From NCBI GenBank assembly GCA_040902855.1, contig JBBDWN010000133.1:1-16560 (forward strand): a DNA stretch of 16,560 nt, given 5' to 3'. Below, piece after piece: positions 8,328-14,524 of the stretch (the stretch's first letter is position 1; each line of letters starts with the position of its first letter). The notes under the pieces are model-generated. The model did not search any database. It had not been told where the DNA came from and saw only the letters and a list, made by a program, of their open reading frames with translations. Origin of the DNA: DATHWB01 sp040902855 (GTDB lineage Bacteria > Actinomycetota > Acidimicrobiia > Spongiisociales > ZC4RG35). Made by a program: the position numbers and the translations under genes.

Positions 8328-8333
8328 ATCGTA
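8328..8333 (-). promoter_or_regulatory. -10 box of the PDZ-Lon peptidase gene
   Basis: TACGAT on the minus strand lies seven bases before the GTG start, and the gene has no ribosome-binding site, so a leaderless message is likely. The box overlaps the left arm of the dyad at 8330-8352. Coordinates may be off by one. Confidence 0.45.
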
Positions 8334-8352
8334 TCGGGAGCGCTCCGATACG
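8330..8352. promoter_or_regulatory. Perfect 8-bp dyad, candidate operator between divergent genes
   Basis: CGTATCGG (8330-8337) and CCGATACG (8345-8352) are perfect inverted repeats around a 7-base spacer, the size of a typical dimeric repressor site. The dyad overlaps the -10 of the leftward peptidase gene and the -35 region of bioY, so one bound protein could control both. I do not recognise it as a BirA or BioQ box. Coordinates may be off by one. Confidence 0.5.
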
Positions 8353-8362
8353 AGGTTCGGTC

Positions 8363-8368
8363 TACGAT
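8363..8368 (+). promoter_or_regulatory. -10 box of bioY
   Basis: TACGAT, the same hexamer as in the divergent promoter, lies 26 bases before the bioY ATG. It sits inside a second dyad, GTTCGG (8355-8360) and CCGAAC (8371-8376), which could be another operator or a small mRNA hairpin. No -35 resembling TTGACA is present. Confidence 0.4.
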
Positions 8369-8384
8369 CGCCGAACGAAAACTC

Positions 8385-8389
8385 GGAGG
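8385..8389 (+). promoter_or_regulatory. Ribosome-binding site of bioY
   Basis: GGAGG ends five bases before ATG 8395. This strong site contrasts with the leaderless-looking divergent gene and fixes the bioY start. Confidence 0.75.
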
Positions 8390-8394
8390 AAGCC

Positions 8395-8973
8395 ATGCAG
8401 AGTGTCGCCGCCAACAGGGTCATCACCGGACGGATCGTCGCATCGAACCGCGTCGTCGCCGTGGTCGCCGTACTTGCATTCGCCGGATTGACGGCGCTCC
8501 TCGCCCAGGTTCGGATCCCGCTCGGCTTCACGCCGGTTCCGGTGACGGGCCAGACGTTCGCAGTGCTCCTCGCCGGCGCCGCGCTCGGGGCACGCATGGG
8601 TGCCACCAGCCAGTTGGTGTACCTGGCTGCCGGCGCCGTCGGGTTTCCGGTGTTCACGGGAGGCGGATCTGGTTTCGAGTATTTCACCGGTGCGACCGCC
8701 GGCTACCTCGTCGGGTTCGTCCTGGCGGCGGCGCTGGTGGGCCGACTCGCCGAGGGTGCTCAGGACCGAAAGGTGAATACCGCGATCACGGCTTTCCTGG
8801 CCGGATCGGCCGTGATCTACGTCTGCGGCGCGTTGGGCCTGATGGTGACCGCCGACATGGACCTGACGACGGCGATCGCCCAAGGGATCACCCCGTTCGT
8901 CTTCGGCGATCTGCTGAAGGCCGTCGCCGCCGGCCTCACCCTCCCCCTCGCCTGGAAACTGCGCGGAGCGTGA
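8395..8973 (+). CDS. bioY: BioY, biotin ECF transporter substrate-binding (S) component
   Basis: This 192-residue integral membrane protein has about six hydrophobic segments and the BioY hallmark PVPVTGQTFAVLLAGAALG (about residues 47-65), then QLVYLAAGAVGFPVF (about 73-87) and the glycine-rich GATAGYLVGF (about 101-110). BioY binds biotin with high affinity in the membrane and normally works with the ECF ATPases and EcfT. Those partners are not in this window, so it either uses a shared energising module elsewhere or works alone, as has been reported for some solitary BioY proteins. Length matches the family. It starts at ATG with a strong GGAGG and is monocistronic: its stop overlaps the large inverted repeat that separates it from the convergent transporter operon. 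Confidence 0.92.
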   Translation: MQSVAANRVITGRIVASNRVVAVVAVLAFAGLTALLAQVRIPLGFTPVPVTGQTFAVLLAGAALGARMGATSQLVYLAAGAVGFPVFTGGGSGFEYFTGATAGYLVGFVLAAALVGRLAEGAQDRKVNTAITAFLAGSAVIYVCGALGLMVTADMDLTTAIAQGITPFVFGDLLKAVAAGLTLPLAWKLRGA

Positions 8974-9120
8974 AAAGGGCCCCGTGAACCCAGGGTTGGT
9001 GGGGCCCCTCGAGGGCCCCTGGAGCCCAGGGTTCACCGCAACCGCCTCAAGAACGACGAACCGTGGGCTGGCGGGGCCCGTAGCGGGCCCGTGCAACCCT
9101 GGGTTCGCCAGGCCCTTTTC
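8972..9120. repeat. Nested inverted repeat (REP/MITE-like) acting as bidirectional terminator
   Basis: The 147-bp gap between convergent bioY and the livG-like gene is one large palindrome centred near 9046. The 27-base ends (8972-8998 and 9094-9120) match at 24 positions; each begins GAAAAGGGCC and contains GAACCCAGGGTTG. Inside are two hairpins of 53 bases, 8984-9036 and 9056-9108, aligned without gaps in inverted orientation at about 38 of 53 bases by hand count. Each has GAACC-type outer arms and a 7-bp GGGCCC-rich inner stem. On both strands the structure ends in GGCCCTTTT, the form of an intrinsic terminator for each convergent transcript. Whether it is also a dispersed element cannot be seen from one copy. 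Confidence 0.8.
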
Positions 9121-9963
9121 TCAGTCGTCGTCGTCGGTGGAGGAGTCGTCGGAGTCCTCGCCGAGGTAGGCCCTGATGACGTCGGGGTTGCGCTGGACCT
9201 CGAGCGGGGTGCCCTCGGCGATCTTGCGGCCGAAGTCGACGACCAGGACCCGGTCGGCGATGTCCATCACGAGACCCATGTCATGTTCGACCAGGATCAT
9301 CGTGATCCCCAATTCGTCCTGGATGTCGAGGATGAACCGTGCCATGTCCTCTGTCTCCTCCAGGTTCATGCCTGCGACCGGTTCGTCCAACAGCAGCAAC
9401 TCGGGGTCCATCGCCAGCGCCCGCCCCAGCTCGACCCGCTTCTGGATCCCGTAGGGAAGGAGCCCGACCGGGTACTTCCGCCACTGTTCGATCTCGAGGA
9501 AGTCGATGATGTCCTCGACACGGAGGCGGTTGGCGATCTCTTCCTTCTTGGCCTTGCCAAGCCAGAACGCCCCCGCCAGCCAACCGTGGTTCATCCGTGC
9601 GTGCCGACCGGTGAGGATGTTGTCGAGCACGGTCATGTGGGCGAAGAGTGCGATGTTCTGAAAGGTGCGAGCGATCCCCAACTCGGCGGTCTTGTTCGGC
9701 TTGACACCCATCACCGACTCGCCCTTCCACCGGATGTCACCCTCCTGCGGCCGGTACACCTGGTTGATGCAGTTGAAGATCGACGTCTTGCCGGCTCCGT
9801 TCGGCCCGATGATCGAGAACAGCTCGCCCGACTTCACGTTGAACGACACCCCGTCGATCGCCTTGACGCCTTTGAAGGACAACCGCACGTTGTCGAATTC
9901 GAGAAGGATCCCGCCGCCCGCCTCGGCCGCCACCTGACCGGAACGCATCGTCGTGTCGGTCAC
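9121..9963 (-). CDS. livG: Branched-chain amino acid-type ABC transporter ATPase, LivG-like
   Basis: This cytoplasmic ATPase of a HAAT-family importer is 280 residues from GTG 9963. It has Walker A GPNGAGKT (53-60), the Q-loop in ARTFQN (Q102), signature LPYGIQKRVELGRAL (169-183), Walker B ELLLLDEP (188-195) and switch histidine EHD (H227). The signature starts LPYGIQ rather than LSGGQ; the YG-Q form is common in LivG relatives, especially those in operons with acyl-CoA synthetases. The C-terminus ends in an unusual acidic tail, GEDSDDSSTDDDD. GTG 9963 is preferred over the in-frame GTG 9972 because it overlaps the livF stop as GTGA and has GGAAGAGG upstream. It is the last gene of the operon, ending at the big inverted repeat. 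Confidence 0.92.
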   Translation of the reverse strand: MTDTTMRSGQVAAEAGGGILLEFDNVRLSFKGVKAIDGVSFNVKSGELFSIIGPNGAGKTSIFNCINQVYRPQEGDIRWKGESVMGVKPNKTAELGIARTFQNIALFAHMTVLDNILTGRHARMNHGWLAGAFWLGKAKKEEIANRLRVEDIIDFLEIEQWRKYPVGLLPYGIQKRVELGRALAMDPELLLLDEPVAGMNLEETEDMARFILDIQDELGITMILVEHDMGLVMDIADRVLVVDFGRKIAEGTPLEVQRNPDVIRAYLGEDSDDSSTDDDD

Positions 9964-10775
9964 GACAGCCACCTCTTCCGCCGCTTGTAGTGCTTGACGT
10001 CGCGAAAGGACTTGCGCCCTTCGCCCGACAGCCCCAGGTAGAACTCCTGGACGTCCTCGTCTTTGAGAAGCTGCTGGGGATCGCCGTCCATCACCAACTT
10101 GCCCGTCTCCATCACGTACCCATGATGCGCGATCGAAAGCGCCATGTTGGCGTTCTGTTCGATGAGTAGCACCGAGGTGCCCTGCCCGTTGATCTCAACG
10201 ATGATCTGCTTCATCTGCTGGACCAACTTGGGTGCGAGACCGAGCGACGGTTCGTCGAGAATCAGCAATTTGGGGTCCTGCATGAGCGCCCGACCGATGG
10301 CCAACATCTGCTGCTCGCCGCCCGACATGTATCCCGCCACCGACTTTCTGCGGTCGGCCAGCCTGGGGAACAGCGTCATCACCCGTTCGTACTGCGACTT
10401 GACGTTCTTGGCATTCGAGTTCGTGTACGCGCCGGCACTCAGGTTCTCATCGACGGTCAACTCGGCGAAAATGCGACGACCCTCCATCACCTGGCTGATG
10501 CCCATCTTGACCCGGGCGGAAGGATCGAGGTGGGTGATGTCGGTGTCCTGGAAGTGGACCGAGCCCTTCGTGATGTCGCCGCCGTGGACTTCGAGAAGAC
10601 CCGACACGGCTCGCATGGTGGTGGTCTTGCCTGCTCCGTTGGCGCCGAGCAGAGCCACGATCTGACCGTCGCCGACCTCCATCGAAAGTCCCCGCAGCAC
10701 GAGTACGACATCGTTGTAGACGACCTCGAGGTTCTCGATTGTCAGCATCGCGTCTTCATCGGATCGCTCTCCCAT
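9960..10775 (-). CDS. livF: Branched-chain amino acid-type ABC transporter ATPase, LivF-like
   Basis: This is the second ATPase of the importer, 271 residues. Walker A GANGAGKT (44-51), signature MSGGEQQM (150-157), Walker B LLILDEPSLGLAP (170-182) and the LivF-type LLIEQNA in place of EHD (204-210) place it firmly in LivF. The C-terminal SGEGRKSFRDVKHYKRRKRWLS is basic and about 20 residues longer than the minimal family. Its last codons supply the ribosome-binding site and GTGA overlap of the next gene. ATG 10775 is the longest ATG start; ATG 10748 (MLTIENLEVVYN) is closer to the usual family N-terminus, and neither has a strong Shine-Dalgarno. It follows the solute-binding protein gene after 56 bases that contain a strong hairpin. 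Confidence 0.93.
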   Translation of the reverse strand: MGERSDEDAMLTIENLEVVYNDVVLVLRGLSMEVGDGQIVALLGANGAGKTTTMRAVSGLLEVHGGDITKGSVHFQDTDITHLDPSARVKMGISQVMEGRRIFAELTVDENLSAGAYTNSNAKNVKSQYERVMTLFPRLADRRKSVAGYMSGGEQQMLAIGRALMQDPKLLILDEPSLGLAPKLVQQMKQIIVEINGQGTSVLLIEQNANMALSIAHHGYVMETGKLVMDGDPQQLLKDEDVQEFYLGLSGEGRKSFRDVKHYKRRKRWLS

Positions 10776-10788
10776 CGACCGGTCAGGG

Positions 10789-10816
10789 GTTGGGACGGTC
10801 CGAGGACCGTCCCAAC
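10789..10816. terminator. Perfect 13-bp hairpin between the solute-binding protein and livF genes
   Basis: GTTGGGACGGTCC (10789-10801) and GGACCGTCCCAAC (10804-10816) are perfect inverted repeats separated by two bases. In the direction of the operon no T tract follows, so it is better read as a 3'-end-protecting or processing stem-loop that raises the level of the binding-protein message over the downstream ATPases. On the opposite strand TTTCTC follows, giving weak terminator character there. Confidence 0.65.
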
Positions 10817-10831
10817 TTTCTCACCGTTCGA

Positions 10832-12214
10832 TCAACCTGCCAGCGAGTAACAAGCTCCTGTGAACTCGTACGCAGCAGCGATGCTCGAGGTGTACTCGTT
10901 CGCGAGGTCGATGCGACCTCCGCTGGTTCCCGTGGCCAGACCCTCGGGGTCCGGTGCGTAGATGTAGCCCTTGCGCTGCAGACGATCGTTGTCTGCACCG
11001 GTGTAGGACTCGGAGGGGGCGATCCCGCCGAAGTCGACGTTGTCGAGCGATTTGGCGGCGTCCAGCACTCCCTGACGGGTCATGTCACCGTTGGCGTGGG
11101 CCTGACGCAGTGCCGCCTCGACGATCTTCGCCTCCACGATGCCTTCGAAGTAGTAGTCGCTGACCGGGAGTCCAGCGCCTTCGAGCAACGGGTGGAAGGC
11201 CTCAGCACCCTCGGTCGTCCAGCCGGCGGTGTAGGTCCCACCGATGAAACTCGCCGTGATGGCGTCCTTGATCGGGGAGTCGGGGGCGATGTACGCCGGG
11301 CTCCACGACGGGGACGGTCCTGACCACGTGCCGGCGTATCCGGCAGCGAGCGCCTGACCGAAGATCGACGAGAACGTGCCCGGAGTGGTGGCCACCCAGG
11401 CGATGTCCGCGCCGGAGTCGGCGATGCCGTTGGCGACCGACGTGATCGAGCTCTCATCCGAGGGGATGATCGCTGCTTCACCGTCGTAGACGATTTCGAG
11501 ACCTGCGGCCGCGGCAGCGAGCTTGGCGCCCGCTGCAGAGTCCTGTCCGTAGTCACCGGGCAGCGATGCGATCGCAATCGTCGTCGCGCCGTCGAGGTGT
11601 TCTTCGGTCAGATACCCGATCGTGTTCATCGCCTCGAGGCAGTACGGCGTGCCGTGCGACAACAGGTTCGAGTTGATCGCCGAATCCGACCAGCCCGAAT
11701 ACCAGGTCAGCGGAATCGCAAGCATCGCGTCGGCCTGCAAATCGGCGTTCAGGGCAACGGTGTGCGGCGAACCGGTCGAGTGACCGATGGCGACGACGTC
11801 ATCCTTGATCTCGTTGTAGAACTGGATGTGGTTGTCCACCACGTACACGGTGTCGCGCACGACCAGTTCGACTTGGAGTCCCTCGATGCCGCCGTTGGCA
11901 TTGACGTCATCCCAGTACGCCTGGGTACCCGCCAGGATCGCCGAGACGAGCGGACCGAACGGACCGGTCAGGTCGGACAGCATGCCCACCCGGATCACTC
12001 CGGCCTCGAGATCGACGCCGAAGTCGGTGGCAATCTCCATCGGCTCCTCGTCGTCCGTGGCCTCGGTGGTGGTGGTCTCTTCGTCGTCCGCGGGAGCGGC
12101 TGTGGTTGTGGTGGTGTCGTCGACCTCATCCTCGGTTCCCGAGTCGCCGCCACAAGCGGCCAACACGAGTCCGAGCACGAGAAGCAGCGCAAGCCACCTG
12201 CTCTTTACTCTCAT
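10832..12214 (-). CDS. Lipoprotein solute-binding protein of the HAAT/branched-chain amino acid ABC importer
   Basis: This 460-residue extracytoplasmic lipoprotein starts at ATG 12214 with a basic-hydrophobic signal peptide and lipobox L-A-A-C21. A low-complexity Thr/Asp/Glu/Ala linker at about residues 25-58 spaces the domain from the membrane. The body is a type I periplasmic-binding fold (Peripla_BP_6-like): IRVGMLSDLTGPFGPLV (about 74-90), GTQAYWDDVNANGGIEG, and the ATTIAIASLPGDYGQD region between lobes. ATG 12214 is chosen because GAGGAGGAAAGGG lies just upstream and the lipoprotein signal begins there; the frame extends to 12259 but would bury the signal. It lies in the middle of the operon between LivM and LivF, flanked by strong hairpins. 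The ligand is unknown. Confidence 0.9.
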   Translation of the reverse strand: MRVKSRWLALLLVLGLVLAACGGDSGTEDEVDDTTTTTAAPADDEETTTTEATDDEEPMEIATDFGVDLEAGVIRVGMLSDLTGPFGPLVSAILAGTQAYWDDVNANGGIEGLQVELVVRDTVYVVDNHIQFYNEIKDDVVAIGHSTGSPHTVALNADLQADAMLAIPLTWYSGWSDSAINSNLLSHGTPYCLEAMNTIGYLTEEHLDGATTIAIASLPGDYGQDSAAGAKLAAAAAGLEIVYDGEAAIIPSDESSITSVANGIADSGADIAWVATTPGTFSSIFGQALAAGYAGTWSGPSPSWSPAYIAPDSPIKDAITASFIGGTYTAGWTTEGAEAFHPLLEGAGLPVSDYYFEGIVEAKIVEAALRQAHANGDMTRQGVLDAAKSLDNVDFGGIAPSESYTGADNDRLQRKGYIYAPDPEGLATGTSGGRIDLANEYTSSIAAAYEFTGACYSLAG

Positions 12215-12238
12215 TTGGTTTCCCTTTCCTCCTCTGGG

Positions 12239-12257
12239 GGCCGGGCGGTACCCGGCC
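12239..12257. promoter_or_regulatory. Stem-loop just upstream of the solute-binding protein ribosome-binding site
   Basis: GGCCGGG (12239-12245) and CCCGGCC (12251-12257) form a perfect 7-bp stem with a 5-base loop. It lies directly before the GAGGAGGAAAGGG leader of the binding-protein gene. It may stabilise the 5' end of a processed message or influence translation. No promoter is evident in this gap. Confidence 0.4.
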
Positions 12258-12260
12258 ATC

Positions 12261-12287
12261 TTCGGTCCGGACCCAGTCCGGACCGAA
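12261..12287. terminator. Perfect 12-bp hairpin after livM
   Basis: TTCGGTCCGGAC (12261-12272) and GTCCGGACCGAA (12276-12287) form a perfect stem with a 3-base loop, three bases beyond the livM stop. No T run follows on the minus strand, so a partial terminator or RNA-processing barrier is more likely than a full stop. With the hairpin at 10789-10816 it brackets the binding-protein gene. Confidence 0.6.
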
Positions 12288-12290
12288 ATC

Positions 12291-13550
12291 TCAATATGTG
12301 AACGGCCAGCCCTTCCAATAGTTCCTGATCCGCAGCCAGATCCCGTAGAGACCTAGCGGTTCGAAGATCAGAAAGCCGATGATGAGCAAGCCATAGAGAA
12401 CTTGATTCGCCTGAAGGACACTCAACCCTGGTCCCACTCCAGGGAGTGTATTGATGATGCCGCCGTCTGCAGCGTCGGTCGCGACGATCGGATCAGCGAT
12501 GAGAGCGATGAATCCTCCTTCGTCTATCGCAGCCTTCAGCCACTCGGTGAAGTTCTGCACCACGCGCGGGAGCATGATCACGAAGACCGCCCCCATCAGG
12601 GTACCCGATACCGTTCCTGCGCCGCCGATGAGGATGATGGCGATGAACTGCACTGCCAGGATCAGATCCCAGCGCTCCGGGATGGTCCGACCCAGGAAGG
12701 CGGTCAGGAGCGCTCCGGCGACTCCAGCAAAGAACGAACTGATGCCGAACGCCAGAAGCTTGTACTTGAACTCGTTGACACCCATCACCTCGGCGGCGAC
12801 GTCACGGTCGCGAATCGCCTGGAACGCCCTGCCCGCCCGCGATCGCTGCAGGTTCTTGGCGATGAGCGTGAAGATGACCAGGAACCCGAGCATCATCAAG
12901 AAGCCCTTCCCGTTGGTCGAGACCCAGTCGCCGTCCTGGGAGATCTCGAGCAACGGAACCTCTTCCTTCCAGAGTCTCACGTCGAGTTCCTGGAAGGAGC
13001 GACCGGCCTGTGATCCGCCGGTCAAGCCTCTCCAGTTGCGGAAGACGTATTCGCCGATGAACACCAGTCCAAGGGTCACGATCGCCAGATAGAGGCCGCG
13101 CACCCGGACCGCAGTCGGTCCGACGATCAGGCCGATCACCGCGGGCACGATGCCGGCCATGGGCAACCAGATCCAGATCGGCAGTCCCAGTCCCAGCAGC
13201 GGCCCTTCGGGCGCACCCAGCCAGACAGCCGTGTACGCACCGACGCCCATGAAGAACGAATGGCCGAGCGACACCTGACCGGCGACGCCGGTGAGCAGGT
13301 TCAATCCAAGGGCACCGATGGCGAAGATGCACACCGTGGCCATGAGTTGCAGGTAGTCGTTGGAACTGAGGAAACCGACGAACGGAATCGAGAAGTCGAA
13401 GAGCCTCGAACCGCTGGACTCGGTGCCACCCGTGAACGGAAGGGCCACCAGGAATCCCAAGAACAGGCCCAACACAACCTTCTTGGTCGTAGTGTTGAGT
13501 ATCGACTGGTCTGACTGATACGACGTGTAAAGGAGCGGTCTGCCTCTCAT
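12291..13550 (-). CDS. livM: Branched-chain amino acid-type ABC transporter permease, LivM-like
   Basis: This 419-residue inner-membrane permease has about ten hydrophobic segments. The LivM pattern is visible: LMATVCIFAIGALGLNLLTGVAG and QVSLGHSFFMGVGAYTA (about 68-107), VRVRGLYLAIVTLG (about 146-159), and the cytoplasmic coupling region GRAFQAIRDRDVAAEVMGVN (about 244-263), then GGAGTVSGTLMGA. It is longer than typical LivM (about 320-360) because of a soluble loop of some 45 residues after VFRNW and another near DPIVATDAADGGIINTLPG. ATG 13550 overlaps the livH stop as ATGA, with GAGGAG upstream; the frame is open farther to 14072, but that stretch overlaps livH and reads as Arg-rich noise. 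It pairs with LivH to form the translocation pore. Confidence 0.9.
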   Translation of the reverse strand: MRGRPLLYTSYQSDQSILNTTTKKVVLGLFLGFLVALPFTGGTESSGSRLFDFSIPFVGFLSSNDYLQLMATVCIFAIGALGLNLLTGVAGQVSLGHSFFMGVGAYTAVWLGAPEGPLLGLGLPIWIWLPMAGIVPAVIGLIVGPTAVRVRGLYLAIVTLGLVFIGEYVFRNWRGLTGGSQAGRSFQELDVRLWKEEVPLLEISQDGDWVSTNGKGFLMMLGFLVIFTLIAKNLQRSRAGRAFQAIRDRDVAAEVMGVNEFKYKLLAFGISSFFAGVAGALLTAFLGRTIPERWDLILAVQFIAIILIGGAGTVSGTLMGAVFVIMLPRVVQNFTEWLKAAIDEGGFIALIADPIVATDAADGGIINTLPGVGPGLSVLQANQVLYGLLIIGFLIFEPLGLYGIWLRIRNYWKGWPFTY

Positions 13551-14524
13551 ACTCGGCGGATCTCCTCTGTGCCGAACAGGCCGTACGGTCTGATGATCAG
13601 GACAAGCAGCATTATCAGGTAAGGCACGATCCCGGCGAAGCCGGAGCCGAGGAACGAGAAGCGCACGTACTCGCCGACGAAGGCCTCCGCCAGGCCGATG
13701 ACGAATCCTCCGACGACTGCCCCGATGACCGAGTCGAGACCGCCGAGGATGATGGCGGGAAGGGCCTTGAAGGCGAAGAACGCGGTGAACGTGTCGACTC
13801 CTGCGGACCTCCTCGGAAACACCGAGACGAAGATCCCGGCGACTGCCGCCAGCACTGCGCCGATCGCCCACGAGATCGAGAAGATCCGGCCGACGTTGAT
13901 TCCCTGGGCGCGGGCCGCCTCCTGATCGAAGGCGGTCGCTCGCATGGCAATGCCCGTGCGGCTCCGGAAGAACAGACCGACCATCGAAACGAGAACGATC
14001 GAGACGAGGATCTGAGCGACCTCGGTGTAGGCGAACGTGATCCAGCCCAGATCGAGAATATTCGTCCCCCATGGGTCCCCGATGGGACGCGGGTCGGTGC
14101 CGATGAAGTCGTTCGTCACGTTACGGAGTGCGATGTCGATTCCGAGCGTGACGATGGCGACTGCGAAGAGCTCCTCACCGACCATCGGCCGGATGAAGAT
14201 CCGTTCCAGCAGCATCCCGACCATTGCTGCTGCGATCAGCGCGCAGAGAGCGGAGAGCGTCCAGCCGAGCCAGGACGGGACCGTGTCTGGCAGGAACCGC
14301 CCGGGAAAGTTGATCAGGGTCGCAAACGATGCGACAAGGAACGCACCGAGGGCGGAGAGTGCTCCGTGGGCGAAGTTCAGGACCTGGGTGGCCTTGAAGA
14401 TGATCACGAACCCCATCGCCAGGAGCGCGTAGATCGCCCCGAGTGACAGGCCCTCGGAGAGTGCAGCCGGGAAGTGCGCTTCCCGCGTCCCCGACTGGGC
14501 AAGGATCAGAATGAGGTCGTTCAA
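13547..14524 (-). CDS. livH: Branched-chain amino acid-type ABC transporter permease, LivH-like
   Basis: This 325-residue inner-membrane permease has about eight hydrophobic segments and clear LivH landmarks: LSEGLSLGAIYALLAMGFVIIFKATQVLNFAHGALSALGAF (about 22-62 in three linked stretches), an ERIFIRP segment (about 107-113), the coupling helix GIAMRATAFDQEAARAQGIN (about 191-210), and ALPAIILGGLDSVIGAVVGG (about 249-268). The start is a TTG at 14524 that overlaps the stop of the acyl-CoA synthetase as TTGA, implying translational coupling; a purine-rich GAAGAG lies upstream. The stop overlaps the LivM start as ATGA. The family assignment is strong; the substrate is not determined by the permease sequence. 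Confidence 0.92.
   Translation of the reverse strand: MNDLILILAQSGTREAHFPAALSEGLSLGAIYALLAMGFVIIFKATQVLNFAHGALSALGAFLVASFATLINFPGRFLPDTVPSWLGWTLSALCALIAAAMVGMLLERIFIRPMVGEELFAVAIVTLGIDIALRNVTNDFIGTDPRPIGDPWGTNILDLGWITFAYTEVAQILVSIVLVSMVGLFFRSRTGIAMRATAFDQEAARAQGINVGRIFSISWAIGAVLAAVAGIFVSVFPRRSAGVDTFTAFFAFKALPAIILGGLDSVIGAVVGGFVIGLAEAFVGEYVRFSFLGSGFAGIVPYLIMLLVLIIRPYGLFGTEEIRRV

Noticed and set aside
8362..9096. Minus-strand open frame opposite bioY running into the inverted repeat
   Set aside because: bioY is clear on the plus strand; the frame's repeated Asn-Pro-Gly-type words only translate the palindrome.
12039..12150. Trinucleotide-like GTGGTG/TCGTCG runs suggestive of a repeat array
   Set aside because: They encode the Thr/Asp/Glu linker of the lipoprotein; this is coding low complexity, not an intergenic repeat.
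13551..14072. N-terminal extension of the livM frame
   Set aside because: The added 174 codons overlap livH almost completely and read as Arg/His/Ser-rich sequence; the ATGA overlap and ribosome-binding site at 13550 give a normal LivM start.
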